This document shows, one piece after another, positions 9,367-17,763 of a stretch of DNA of 64,000 nt (position 1 is the first letter of the stretch; each line of letters begins with the position of its first letter). Under the pieces are notes generated by a model. That model searched no databases, had not been told where the DNA came from, and saw only the letters and a program-made list of their open reading frames with translations. This DNA comes from Roseateles koreensis (lineage in GTDB: Bacteria > Pseudomonadota > Gammaproteobacteria > Burkholderiales > Burkholderiaceae_C), in contig NZ_JAQQXS010000017.1 of NCBI RefSeq assembly GCF_028595305.1, forward strand, positions 29,510 to 93,509, given 5' to 3'. The translations under genes were made by a program, and so were the position numbers.

Positions 9367-11958
9367 TCAGGCGCTGACGCCCTTGGCGGTTTCTGCGTAT
9401 TCCTCGATCTGGTTGAAGTTCAGGTACTTGTAGATCGAGGCGCCATCCTTGTTCACCACGCCCATGGCTTCATGGTATTCAGCCACGGTGGGCAGCTTGC
9501 CCAGCTTGGATGCAATGGCGGCCAACTCGGCCGAACCCAGGAACACCTGTGTGTTCTTGCCCAAGCGGTTGGGGAAGTTGCGGGTGGAGGTGGAGATCAC
9601 CGTTGCGCCTTCACGTACTTGGGCCTGATTGCCCATGCACAGCGAGCAGCCTGGCATTTCGGTGCGCGCACCGGCGTTGCCGAAGGCGGCGTAATGGCCT
9701 TCCTTGATCAGCTCGGTCTGGTCCATCTTGGTTGGCGGGGCTACCCACATCTTGACAGGGATGTCGCGTTGCGAGCCCAACAGCTTGGCGGCGGCGCGGA
9801 AGTGGCCGATATTGGTCATGCAAGAGCCGATGAAGGATTCATCGATCTTGGTGCCGGCGACTTCGGACAGGAACTTGGCATCATCCGGGTCGTTGGGGCA
9901 GCAGACGATGGGCTCCTTGATGTCGGCCAGATCGATCTCGATCACGGTGGCGTATTCGGCGTCCTTGTCGGCTTCCAGCAGGTCGGGCTTGGCCAACCAG
10001 GCTTCGACCTTTTCGATGCGGCGCTGCAGGGTGCGGGCATCGGCGTAGCCATCGGCAATCATGTTCTTCATCAGCACGACGTTGCTGGTGAGGTATTCCT
10101 TGATCGGCGCGGGGTTCAGCTTGATGGTGCAACCGGCGGCGGACCGCTCGGCCGAAGCGTCAGACAGTTCGAAGGCTTGTTCGACCTTCAGATCCGGCAG
10201 GCCTTCAATTTCCAGGATGCGGCCCGAGAACACGTTCTTCTTGCCGGCTTTGGCGACGGTCAGCAGACCGGCCTTGATGGCGTACAGTGGGATTGCATGG
10301 ACCAGGTCACGCAGCGTCACGCCAGGCTGCATTTCGCCCTTGAAGCGCACCAGCACCGATTCAGGCATGTCCAGGGGCATCACGCCCGTGGCGGCGCCGA
10401 AGGCTACCAGGCCGGAACCGGCGGGGAAGGAGATGCCGATCGGGAAGCGGGTGTGCGAGTCGCCGCCCGTTCCCACGGTGTCAGGCAGCAGCAGGCGGTT
10501 CAGCCAGCTGTGGATCACGCCGTCGCCCGGACGCAGGGCCACGCCGCCGCGGCTGCTGATGAAGGCTGGCAGTTCGCGGTGGGTCTTGACGTCCACGGGC
10601 TTGGGGTAGGCCGCGGTGTGGCAGAAGGACTGCATCACCAAGTCAGCCGAGAAGCCCAGGCAAGCCAGGTCTTTCAGCTCGTCGCGGGTCATTGGGCCGG
10701 TGGTGTCTTGCGAGCCCACGGTGGTCATCTTGGGTTCGCAGTAGGTGCCGGGGCGAACGCCTTGGCCCTCAGGCAGGCCCACAGCGCGGCCCACCATCTT
10801 TTGCGCCAGGGTGAAGCCGGCCTTGGTTTCAACGGGAGCCTGGGGCAGGCGGAACAGCGTGGAGGCGCCCAGGCCCAGGAACTCGCGGGCTTTGGCGGTC
10901 AGCGAGCGGCCGATGATCAGGTTGATGCGGCCGCCGGCTCGCACTTCGTCGAACAGCACATCGCTCTTGAGCTTGAACTCGGCCACGGTGGCGCCGTTCT
11001 TCACGATCTTGCCTTCATAGGGCAGGATGTCGATGACATCGCCCATCTCCAGGCGGGTCACGTCCACTTCGATGGGCAGGGAGCCTGAATCTTCTTGCGT
11101 GTTGAAGAAGATCGGCGCGATCTTGCCGCCCAGCGTCACGCCGCCAAAACGCTTGTTCGGCACGAAGGGGATGTCTTGGCCGGTGGCCCAGATCACGCTG
11201 TTGGTGGCCGACTTGCGGCTGGAGCCCGTGCCCACGACGTCGCCCACATAGGCCACGACGTGACCTTTTTTCTTGAGCTCGTCGATGAATTGCATCGGGC
11301 CGCGCTTGCCGTCTTCTTCGGGGACGAAGGCTGCACCCTCGCGGGTGTTTTTCAACATCGCCAGGTAGTGCAGGGGGATGTCGGGGCGGCTCCAGGCATC
11401 TGGGGCGGGCGAGAGGTCGTCGGTATTGGTTTCGCCGGGCACCTTGAAGACGGTGACAGTGATCTTCTTCTCGACTTCAGGGCGGGTGGTGAACCATTCG
11501 GCATCGGCCCAGCTCTTCATGACTTCCTGGGCCTTGGCGTTGCCAGCCTTGGCCTTGGTGGCCACGTCGTTGAAGAAGTCGAACATCAGCAGGGTTTTCT
11601 TCAGGCCCGCAGCGGCCACGTCGGCCACTGCGGCGTCGTCCAGCAGTTCGATCAGGGGATGGACGTTGTAGCCGCCCACCATGGTGCCCAGCAATTCGGT
11701 GGCCTTGGCTTTGGAGATCAGGCCGACGCTCAGGTCGCCGTGCGCCACAGCGGCCAGGAAGGAGGCCTTGACCTTGGCGGCGTCGTCCACGCCTGGCGGA
11801 ATGCGGTGGGTCAACAGATCCAGCAGGAATTCGCCCTCGCCAGCCGGCGGGTTCTTGATCAGTTCGATGACCTCGGCGGTCTGCTTGGCGTCAAGCGCCA
11901 GCGGCGGGATGCCGAGGGCGGCGCGTTCGGCGACATGTTGGCGGTAGGCTTGCAGCAT
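9367..11958 (-). CDS. acnB: bifunctional aconitate hydratase 2 / 2-methylisocitrate dehydratase
   Basis: About 863 residues, the AcnB length. It interconverts citrate and isocitrate in the TCA cycle and can act in the methylcitrate cycle. The order is the AcnB-specific N-terminal HEAT-like domain ([19 protein letters not shown] onward), the swivel domain, then the catalytic domains. The 4Fe-4S ligand Cys residues lie in [10 protein letters not shown] and GCSLCMGN. The start at 11958 has GGAG seven bases upstream and matches the usual AcnB N-terminus; a longer in-frame start at 11994 would add 12 residues. It lies 38 bases after vapC on the same strand and so may be co-transcribed with the toxin-antitoxin pair. 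Two hairpins close it downstream. Confidence 0.95.
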   Translation of the reverse strand: MLQAYRQHVAERAALGIPPLALDAKQTAEVIELIKNPPAGEGEFLLDLLTHRIPPGVDDAAKVKASFLAAVAHGDLSVGLISKAKATELLGTMVGGYNVHPLIELLDDAAVADVAAAGLKKTLLMFDFFNDVATKAKAGNAKAQEVMKSWADAEWFTTRPEVEKKITVTVFKVPGETNTDDLSPAPDAWSRPDIPLHYLAMLKNTREGAAFVPEEDGKRGPMQFIDELKKKGHVVAYVGDVVGTGSSRKSATNSVIWATGQDIPFVPNKRFGGVTLGGKIAPIFFNTQEDSGSLPIEVDVTRLEMGDVIDILPYEGKIVKNGATVAEFKLKSDVLFDEVRAGGRINLIIGRSLTAKAREFLGLGASTLFRLPQAPVETKAGFTLAQKMVGRAVGLPEGQGVRPGTYCEPKMTTVGSQDTTGPMTRDELKDLACLGFSADLVMQSFCHTAAYPKPVDVKTHRELPAFISSRGGVALRPGDGVIHSWLNRLLLPDTVGTGGDSHTRFPIGISFPAGSGLVAFGAATGVMPLDMPESVLVRFKGEMQPGVTLRDLVHAIPLYAIKAGLLTVAKAGKKNVFSGRILEIEGLPDLKVEQAFELSDASAERSAAGCTIKLNPAPIKEYLTSNVVLMKNMIADGYADARTLQRRIEKVEAWLAKPDLLEADKDAEYATVIEIDLADIKEPIVCCPNDPDDAKFLSEVAGTKIDESFIGSCMTNIGHFRAAAKLLGSQRDIPVKMWVAPPTKMDQTELIKEGHYAAFGNAGARTEMPGCSLCMGNQAQVREGATVISTSTRNFPNRLGKNTQVFLGSAELAAIASKLGKLPTVAEYHEAMGVVNKDGASIYKYLNFNQIEEYAETAKGVSA

Positions 11959-11996
11959 TGCGTTCTCCAGGGTTGCTGTGGGCTTGTGGGTCAAGG

Positions 11997-12404
11997 TCAG
12001 GGGGCCGCTTGCGGCTTGATGAGCTTGAGCCCTTTGAAATAGTCGCGGAAAAATCCGTCGTCATTGGTGATCAGGCCGCTGCATTGCAGCAGGGCATGTG
12101 CGCCGACGATGAAGTCGGGCACGGTTCTTTGGCGGCTGCCGCCTCGGGCGCGGTAGCGGCGTTGCATTTCGCCAGCGCGGATGGCGGCTTTGGGCTCGAC
12201 GGTGCTGTAGCTCAGGCCCATGTCCTCCAGGGCCTGAAGGGCTTGGTCGCCGCCTTGCAAGGAGGCGCAAACCTCAGCCACCACGACCGCACACACCACC
12301 ACGGGGCCGTGATTCAGGGCCTCACGCAGCGCAGCTTCGGCCATGTCGGCACGCTCGCTGCCGCTGAGCAGGTCGATGAGAACGGCGGAGTCGATGGCGA
12401 TCAT
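11997..12404 (-). CDS. vapC: PIN-domain ribonuclease toxin (VapC family)
   Basis: About 135 residues. PIN fold with the conserved acidic residues expected for Mg-dependent RNase activity: the Asp in [13 protein letters not shown] (about 5), the Glu in VVVAEV, the Asp in [11 protein letters not shown] and the Asp pair in ITNDDGFF. The family cleaves tRNA or rRNA and is neutralised by the partner antitoxin. Start uncertain: ATG at 12404, or TTG at 12417-12419 overlapping the antitoxin stop codon. It follows the AbrB-type antitoxin and precedes acnB on the same strand. All acidic residues are present, so it is probably active. Confidence 0.85.
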   Translation of the reverse strand: MIAIDSAVLIDLLSGSERADMAEAALREALNHGPVVVCAVVVAEVCASLQGGDQALQALEDMGLSYSTVEPKAAIRAGEMQRRYRARGGSRQRTVPDFIVGAHALLQCSGLITNDDGFFRDYFKGLKLIKPQAAP

Positions 12405-12415
12405 GCGATGTTCGC

Positions 12416-12661
12416 TCAACGGTCGATCGGGTCGCCGGGGGCGCGGCCACGCACGGCACGCATGGCGTCGTCGACCGAGGTAAAGCCGTCCAGCTTGAAT
12501 TTGCCGCGTGCGCGGGAAATGGCGTCGTCGACGCTCTTGCGCAAGATGATGCGCCCGCCGTCCAGCTCCACTTTGAGTGTGGTGCCTTTGGTCAGCCCCA
12601 AGGCATCGCGTACGGCTTTGGGCAGGGTGATCTGACCACGTTCTGCAACAGTCGCTTCCAT
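12416..12661 (-). CDS. vapB: AbrB/MazE/SpoVT-type antitoxin (VapB-like)
   Basis: About 81 residues. The N-terminus carries the swapped-hairpin AbrB/SpoVT DNA-binding motif (MEATVAERGQITLPKAVRDA, then LGLTKGTTLKVEL). The C-terminal tail (SRARGKFKLDGFTSVDD) would wrap the PIN toxin. Such antitoxins bind their own promoter and are conditionally repressed with the toxin. The ATG at 12661 has GGAGG upstream; an in-frame start ten codons earlier exists but adds sequence outside the fold. First gene of the vapB-vapC-acnB run. Confidence 0.85.
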   Translation of the reverse strand: MEATVAERGQITLPKAVRDALGLTKGTTLKVELDGGRIILRKSVDDAISRARGKFKLDGFTSVDDAMRAVRGRAPGDPIDR

Positions 12662-12770
12662 GCGGGGGGCCTCCGGACCGGGTGCCGTCACCGGAAAATC
12701 GGCAGCAGCAGTATGACCAGGAAAGTATGCATGAAATTTACATACTTTTCAAGCCGTACTGCATGCTGAA

Positions 12771-13388
12771 TCACGGCTTTTCGGATTTTGGCGTGATGCC
12801 GAGGCCGCTGCTTGCACTCATGTCGATGCCGGAGGCCGCGGCCTCCGCAGCAGCGGCACGGGCCAGGTCAATCAAGGTGCGCTGGTCGGGGTTGACGCAT
12901 TCGTCCACCAAGCGTTGACCGACCTGGGTGTCGAGTAGCATGGACTTGTTGGCGATCTGAATCATCAGGGTGCGACCGGTGACGTCTTCCAGACGCAAGG
13001 CGCCGGTGCTGGAGAGCACGGGCTTCATGGTGAAGATCTTTTTCTGCCAAACCACGTCGATGTAACCGGGCACCTTGGCGTAGGGTTCGACCAGGATGGA
13101 CTGCTTGAACTCGCACTCGTACTGGCCGAGGTAAGCGCGTTTGGCGGCTTCGAGTTGCTCTGCTGACGCTTCTGGCAGCGGTGCAACCGGCGCGGGGGCT
13201 TTGGCCTCGGCCTTCTTGCCGGCCTTGGCGGCTTTGGGGGCGGATTTTGCGGAGGGCTTGGTGGCGGTGGAGGCCGTGACATCAGGCGCCGCGGCGCTGG
13301 CTGGGGTGGACCAGGTGGCGCCCAGCAGGCCGGTGAGGCCGGTCAAGGCGATTGACAGCAGGGTCTGTTTCAAGGTGATCGAGTTCAT
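12771..13388 (-). CDS. exported protein of unknown function
   Basis: About 205 residues with a typical Sec signal peptide (LKQTLLSIALTGLTGLLGA, cleavage near TPASAAA). A low-complexity Ala/Lys/Pro linker of about 45 residues follows, then a conserved-looking globular part with one Cys (YLGQYECEFKQSI) and a second near the end (VDECVNPDQRTLIDLARAA). These two Cys could form a disulfide in the periplasm. I do not recognise the family. An in-frame start at 13424 would put 12 polar residues before the signal peptide, so I prefer 13388. It lies 109 bases upstream of vapB on the same strand, in a gap large enough for a vapB promoter. Confidence 0.7.
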   Translation of the reverse strand: MNSITLKQTLLSIALTGLTGLLGATWSTPASAAAPDVTASTATKPSAKSAPKAAKAGKKAEAKAPAPVAPLPEASAEQLEAAKRAYLGQYECEFKQSILVEPYAKVPGYIDVVWQKKIFTMKPVLSSTGALRLEDVTGRTLMIQIANKSMLLDTQVGQRLVDECVNPDQRTLIDLARAAAAEAAASGIDMSASSGLGITPKSEKP

Positions 13389-13537
13389 GACGTGGGTCCG
13401 TTCAGGGAAATCAAAGGGGTGCAATCGCAGTGGCGCGTATTGTCGCTGTGCCAGCCCTGTGGGCAGACGCTGGCGGGTGCTGGATGTGTTTCAAAGCGTT
13501 GGGCTGCGCACATATCACTGGGCAGCTTGCTGGGAAT

Positions 13538-14551
13538 TCATGACGCTGCTGCGTCATTAAAAAAGGCTTGGCGCACTTGAATGGGTAGGGCTTGGCCGGT
13601 GCGGTGGGCGCGTTCCAGCACTTGCCAGAAGTAGCGGAAGCTGGCGCGGTCGTGCAGGGTTTGTCGATGTTGAATGGGGGCCCAGTGGGCGGCTTGTGCG
13701 GCGGTGATGATCTCAATGGCTTCGTCGACCTCTGCGGTGCTGGGCGAGAAGGCATCGAGAATCGGTTGGATTTGTGCGGGGTGAATGCTCCACATGCGCG
13801 TGTAGCCAAACTCGCGTGCCGCCCGCGTGGCGGCAGCCTGCAAGGCGGGCATGTTCTTGAATTCAGTGACCACGCAGTGGGAGGGCGTTTTGCTGTATGC
13901 ATGGGCGGCGGCGGCAATTTCAAGCTTGGCCCGAACCACCAGCGGATGGGTGAATTGGCCTTCAGCGCTCATGCCGTAGCTTGGGATGGCGCCGCGGTGC
14001 GCTGACACAAAGTCCATCAAGCCAAATGAGAGCGATTCGACGCGTGGATGCGCGGCAATGGCTTGCACCTCGCGCAGGGCGCCATGGGTTTCGATCAGCA
14101 CATGAATGGGCAGCGGTTTGGCAATGGCGTGGCGCAGCAGGCAGGCGTCGATGAAATCGCAGGCGTGCTGCACATCCGCCGCGTGTCGGGGTTTGGGTAC
14201 CATGAGGTAGGCCAAGCGCTCACCCGATTGCGCAATCAAGCCGTCCACATCGGCCTCAAAAGCGGGGTGATCAACGGGGTGTACGCGCGCGCCGATGCGC
14301 TGGTGGATGTTGTCTGCGCTGTTGAGCAACGAGTTCAGTAGCGCGACATGTTCGGCCTCGCCGCCAATGGGGGCGCCATCTTCGCAGTCCAGGGTGATGT
14401 CGAACACGGGCCCCATGTCGTTTTGCATCGCCATGCTTTTGCGCATGCGTGCTTCCACCCCGCAGTAGTGGTCGACCACGGGCAGTGCTCGGGCTGCATC
14501 GCCTTCTTCAAACAGGGCGAGCCTGGGGTGGAGTGGGGCAGGGGTGTTCAT
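13538..14551 (-). CDS. HpcH/HpaI aldolase / citrate lyase beta-type CoA-ester lyase
   Basis: 337 residues. CitE-like TIM barrel: N-terminal Arg-containing segment (GVEARMRKSMAMQ), the metal Asp region in DITLDCEDGAP, the metal Glu in VLIETHGALREV, and SLSFGLMDFVSAH. The IHPAQIQPILDAFSP motif resembles the hydroxyacyl-CoA-binding block of malyl-CoA / citramalyl-CoA lyases. Such enzymes cleave or form malyl-CoA, citramalyl-CoA or related thioesters. No CitF/CitD partners are present, so a classical citrate lyase complex is unlikely. It lies between mdh and the TCA genes, which fits a role on C4-C6 acids; that is inference. A terminator separates it from mdh upstream. Confidence 0.8.
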   Translation of the reverse strand: MNTPAPLHPRLALFEEGDAARALPVVDHYCGVEARMRKSMAMQNDMGPVFDITLDCEDGAPIGGEAEHVALLNSLLNSADNIHQRIGARVHPVDHPAFEADVDGLIAQSGERLAYLMVPKPRHAADVQHACDFIDACLLRHAIAKPLPIHVLIETHGALREVQAIAAHPRVESLSFGLMDFVSAHRGAIPSYGMSAEGQFTHPLVVRAKLEIAAAAHAYSKTPSHCVVTEFKNMPALQAAATRAAREFGYTRMWSIHPAQIQPILDAFSPSTAEVDEAIEIITAAQAAHWAPIQHRQTLHDRASFRYFWQVLERAHRTGQALPIQVRQAFFNDAAAS

Positions 14552-14599
14552 TCAGCCTCGCGCAGAAAATTACGGGGCGCCTCGGGTGCGCCCATGAAA

Positions 14600-14628
14600 A
14601 AGGGCCGGGCACGTCGCCATGCCGGCCC
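14600..14628 (-). terminator. rho-independent terminator downstream of mdh
   Basis: On the minus strand a GC-rich stem (AGGGCCGGC paired with GCCCGGCCCT, one bulge) with an 8-9 base loop is followed by TTTTT. It lies between the mdh stop (14711) and the start of the citE-like gene (14551), so it should end the mdh transcript. Confidence 0.75.
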
Positions 14629-14710
14629 TGTATCTTTTGCCTCTCCTCGGAAGAGGTTGATGCGCGCTGCGGGCCTGAGGCTTGGCAGTGCGCATCACGA
14701 TGAAGCTGTC

Positions 14711-15697
14711 TTACACCAGGTGCTTGACGCCGTCTTGTTCGCCCAGCAGTTCGTCCAGGGTCTTCTTGATGCACTCTTGCGAGAAGGCATCAATCTCCAG
14801 GCCTTCGACGATCTTGTACTCGCCATTGGCGCAAGTCACGGGGTAGCCGAACATGATTTCCTTGGGGATGCCGTATTCGCCGCCCGAGGGGATGCCCATG
14901 GTGACCCACTTGCCGTTGGTGCCCAGGGCCCAGTCGCGCATGTGGTCGATGGCGGCGTTGGCGGCCGAAGCTGCCGACGACAGGCCGCGTGCTGCAATGA
15001 TGGCGGCACCACGCTTGCCCACGGTGGGCAAGAAGGTTTCGCGGTTCCAGGTCTCGTCGTTGATCATGGCCTTGACCGATTGGCCGCCGATGGTGGCGAA
15101 ACGGTAGTCGGCGTACATGGTGGGCGAGTGGTTGCCCCAGACGGCCAATTTTTCGATGTCAGCCACGGCCTTGCCGGTCTTGGCAGCGATCTGCGAAGCG
15201 GCGCGGTTGTGGTCCAAACGCAGCATGGCTGTGAAGTTCTTGGCTGGCAGGTCCGGTGCGGACTTCATTGCAATGTAGGCGTTGGTGTTGGCGGGGTTGC
15301 CCACGACCAGCACCTTGACATTGCGCGAGGCCACGGCGTTCAGGGCCTTGCCTTGGGCGGTGAAGATGGCGCCGTTGATGGCCAGCAACTCCGAACGCTC
15401 CATGCCCGGGCCACGGGGGCGCGAGCCCACCAGCAGTGCGTAGTCGGTGTCCTTGAAAGCGGTCATCGGGTCGCTGTGAGCCTCGATGCCGGCCAGCAGC
15501 GGGAATGCGCAGTCTTCGAGTTCCATGATCACGCCCTTCAGCGCGTTCTGGGCTTTCTCGTCGGGAATTTCCAGCAATTGCAGGATGACAGGCTGGTCTT
15601 TGCCCAGCATTTCGCCGGAGGCGATGCGAAACAGCAGGGCATAGCCAATTTGGCCTGCGGCGCCGGTAACGGCAACGCGAACGGGTTTCTTGCTCAT
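14711..15697 (-). CDS. mdh: malate dehydrogenase (NAD-dependent)
   Basis: 328 residues, matching the cytosolic-type bacterial MDH found in Betaproteobacteria. NAD-binding [11 protein letters not shown] near the N-terminus; substrate Arg residues in the mobile loop ([13 protein letters not shown]); [13 protein letters not shown]; and the catalytic His in [13 protein letters not shown]. It oxidises malate to oxaloacetate in the TCA cycle. The ATG at 15697 has GGAG suitably upstream. It is divergent from the GntR regulator; the 274-base gap holds an inverted repeat (15894-15911) that may control one or both genes. Confidence 0.96.
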   Translation of the reverse strand: MSKKPVRVAVTGAAGQIGYALLFRIASGEMLGKDQPVILQLLEIPDEKAQNALKGVIMELEDCAFPLLAGIEAHSDPMTAFKDTDYALLVGSRPRGPGMERSELLAINGAIFTAQGKALNAVASRNVKVLVVGNPANTNAYIAMKSAPDLPAKNFTAMLRLDHNRAASQIAAKTGKAVADIEKLAVWGNHSPTMYADYRFATIGGQSVKAMINDETWNRETFLPTVGKRGAAIIAARGLSSAASAANAAIDHMRDWALGTNGKWVTMGIPSGGEYGIPKEIMFGYPVTCANGEYKIVEGLEIDAFSQECIKKTLDELLGEQDGVKHLV

Positions 15698-15893
15698 GTG
15701 ATTGCTCCGAGGGTGTTGAAAACGACGTCAATGAATTCGTGCCAGGGGCGCGGGTTGCTCATCTGCATGCCCGCGACTGCGCTTGCCCGCCAAGTGTAGG
15801 CCAGTCCAAGGGAATTCCCTCGTACCGGAGTGAGTCAAATGTGACGGGCAGGCGAATTATGACTGTGATGTTGCGCATTTGGAACGCTGTCTT

Positions 15894-15911
15894 ATGTCTT
15901 ATAGAAGACAT
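15894..15911. promoter_or_regulatory. inverted repeat in mdh/GntR divergent promoter
   Basis: Arms ATGTCTT (15894-15900) and AAGACAT (15905-15911) flank a 4-base centre. A further TGTCTTA copy lies directly upstream (15888-15894). The site is about 60 bases before the GntR-type gene and about 200 before mdh. Arm and spacer size suit a dimeric GntR/HutC-subfamily repressor, so autoregulation and TCA-gene control are plausible. The binding protein is inference. Confidence 0.5.
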
Positions 15912-15971
15912 TAGTCAAATTGCGGCTTTTGAAGATGGACGTTACGGGCTGCTTATGCTGCAATATCGCCC

Positions 15972-16814
15972 ATGTCGACTGCGCCGTCTCGATTTCCAAC
16001 TCAATCCGCCAAGTCCGCTTCTGCGGGTGCTGGCGGTGGTGTGGCTGGGGGGGCGCCTGCGGCGACCGCTGCGATGGGCGTCGGTACAGGCACGATTGTT
16101 GGGCCTTCGTTCAGTCCGCTGTACGCTCAAATCAAGGGTTTGCTGATTGCCAGCTTGCAGGCCGGCGAGTGGAAGGCCGGTGAGGCCATTCCGAGCGAAC
16201 TCGATCTGGCCGCCCGTTTTGGCGTCAGCCAAGGCACGGTGCGCAAGGCCATTGATGAAATGGCGGCTGACAATCTGCTGGTTCGTCGGCAAGGTAAGGG
16301 GACGTTTGTCGCCACCCATGCCGAGCAAAAAGTGCAGTACCGATTTTTGCGTTTGATGCCTGACGAGGGCTCGGGCAGCCTGGAGCGGCAACTGTTGGAT
16401 TGCCGGCGTTTGCGTGCACCTGCTTCGGTTGCGCGGCAATTGCAGATGCGTGCGGGTGATCAGATGGTTGAAGTGCGTCGTCTGCTGAAGGCTGAAGGCA
16501 AGCCCGTGGTGCTGGACGATATCTGTCTGCCGGGGGACTTGTTCAAAGGGCTCACTACGGAGCGGCTTAATCAGTACCGGGGTCCGTTTTATGGTTTATT
16601 CGAGGCGGAGTTTGGGGTGCACATGATCCGCGCGCAAGAAAAAATTCGCGCGCTGCCCGCCGATGCGGAAGCGGCCCGTTTGCTGCAAGTGCCGGTGGGA
16701 ACGCCGTTGCTGAGCGTCGAGCGATTGTCATTCACCTACGGGGACAAGCCGGTAGAGTTGCGTCGCGGGCTCTATCACACGGCCTCACATTTTTATCGCA
16801 ATGAGTTGAATTGA
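15972..16814 (+). CDS. GntR family transcriptional regulator with UTRA domain
   Basis: 280 residues. A Gly/Ala/Ser-rich N-terminal leader of about 45 residues precedes a winged-helix GntR domain (SPLYAQIKGLLIASLQAGEW; IPSELDLAARFGVSQGTVRKA; VRRQGKGTFVA). A HutC-type UTRA ligand-binding domain (about 135-275) ends with the family-typical LSVERLSFTYGDKPVELRRG. It sits between mdh and the sdh operon, and gene position suggests it senses a metabolite and regulates TCA genes. The ligand is unknown. The start is uncertain because the leader has no recognisable fold; an in-frame ATG about 35 codons further in would still leave the whole DNA-binding domain. Confidence 0.85.
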   Translation: MSTAPSRFPTQSAKSASAGAGGGVAGGAPAATAAMGVGTGTIVGPSFSPLYAQIKGLLIASLQAGEWKAGEAIPSELDLAARFGVSQGTVRKAIDEMAADNLLVRRQGKGTFVATHAEQKVQYRFLRLMPDEGSGSLERQLLDCRRLRAPASVARQLQMRAGDQMVEVRRLLKAEGKPVVLDDICLPGDLFKGLTTERLNQYRGPFYGLFEAEFGVHMIRAQEKIRALPADAEAARLLQVPVGTPLLSVERLSFTYGDKPVELRRGLYHTASHFYRNELN

Positions 16815-16933
16815 TCCCGGTGCGGCAGTGGCTTGTGCGGGGCGCGGAACGAAATTTGCGCGTCTTGTAAGCAAACCCTCTGCTGCATTGCAATAAACTC
16901 TCGAAGTTTCACGTTGATTACACAGGGTCAGGT

Positions 16934-17371
16934 ATGACAGACACCACCAAGAATCCAGCGGCCAGGCCGGTTTATCGCAATATTCATATAAGCCAGATCG
17001 TGTCCTACCGCTTGCCGCCGGCAGGCATTGTTTCCATTCTTCATCGGGTCAGCGGCCTGTTGATGTTCCTGTTGCTGCCGTTCATCATTTGGATGTTCGA
17101 CAACAGCTTGAGCTCGGAAATCTCTTACGACGCGTTCACCAATGCCTTCGTCGCGGGCCTCGGTTTTGTGCCTGCCTGGTTCGTTAAGCTGACCGCGTTG
17201 GGCTTGATCTGGGCGTATCTGCATCACGCCATTGCCGGTGTTCGCCATCTCTGGATGGATGCCACGCACAGCGTCACCAAAGAGCTGGGCCACAGTTCAG
17301 CCGTTGTCACGCTGGCCTCAAGCCTGCTGCTGACGGCGCTGCTGGGTGCCAAGTTGTTTGGCCTGTATTGA
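16934..17371 (+). CDS. sdhC: succinate dehydrogenase cytochrome b556 subunit
   Basis: 145 residues, three transmembrane helices (about 32-55, 68-95 and 110-140), with the SdhC signatures RPVYRNIHI, SILHRVSGLLMF and the haem-ligand His in HHAIAGVRHLWMD. Membrane anchor of complex II; binds haem b and the quinone with SdhD. First gene of sdhCDAB-sdhE-gltA. The 119-base gap upstream should hold the operon promoter; TTGTAA (16865) and TGCAAT (16889) are weak -35/-10 candidates with an 18-base spacer. Confidence 0.95.
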   Translation: MTDTTKNPAARPVYRNIHISQIVSYRLPPAGIVSILHRVSGLLMFLLLPFIIWMFDNSLSSEISYDAFTNAFVAGLGFVPAWFVKLTALGLIWAYLHHAIAGVRHLWMDATHSVTKELGHSSAVVTLASSLLLTALLGAKLFGLY

Positions 17372-17403
17372 TCGCGGTCTGATCAAGAAAGAAAGAGAAA
17401 AAA

Positions 17404-17763
17404 ATGAGTACTTACGGTTCCAAGCGTACCGTTGTTGGCGCGCATTACGGCTTGCGTGACTGGCTGGGCCAGCGTGTGACGGCTGTGTTGATGGCCTTGT
17501 TCACCGTCGTGGTGCTTGTGCAGTTTTTGCTGCCTGGCCCGCTGGGCTATGACCACTGGGCGGGCATTTTTGCCCAGCAGTGGATGAAGTTTCTGACCTT
17601 TGTCGTGATCCTGTCCCTGGCTTATCACGCCTGGGTCGGCGTGCGCGATATCTGGATGGATTACGTGAAACCCGTGGGCGTGCGTCTGGCCCTGCAGGTG
17701 TTCAGCTTGGTTTGGTTGTTGGGCTGCGCCGGTTGGGCGGTTCAAGTGTTGTGGAGAATGTGA
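17404..17763 (+). CDS. sdhD: succinate dehydrogenase membrane anchor subunit
   Basis: 119 residues with three hydrophobic helices. SdhD-type N-terminus (KRTVVGAHYGLRDWLGQRV) and the haem-ligand region LAYHAWVGVRDIWMDYVKP. With SdhC it anchors the SdhAB catalytic dimer in the inner membrane and forms the quinone site. Purine-rich AAGAAAGAGAAAAAA precedes the ATG. Its stop codon overlaps the sdhA start (TGATG), implying translational coupling. Confidence 0.94.
   Translation: MSTYGSKRTVVGAHYGLRDWLGQRVTAVLMALFTVVVLVQFLLPGPLGYDHWAGIFAQQWMKFLTFVVILSLAYHAWVGVRDIWMDYVKPVGVRLALQVFSLVWLLGCAGWAVQVLWRM

Noticed and set aside
13538..14551. Citrate lyase beta subunit of a CitDEF complex
   Set aside because: No citD, citF or citrate-lyase ligase genes nearby; a stand-alone CoA-ester lyase is more likely.
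16861..16894. Half-site similar to the mdh/GntR inverted repeat before sdhC (CGTCTTGTAAG)
   Set aside because: Only one arm resembles the repeat; too weak to call an operator.
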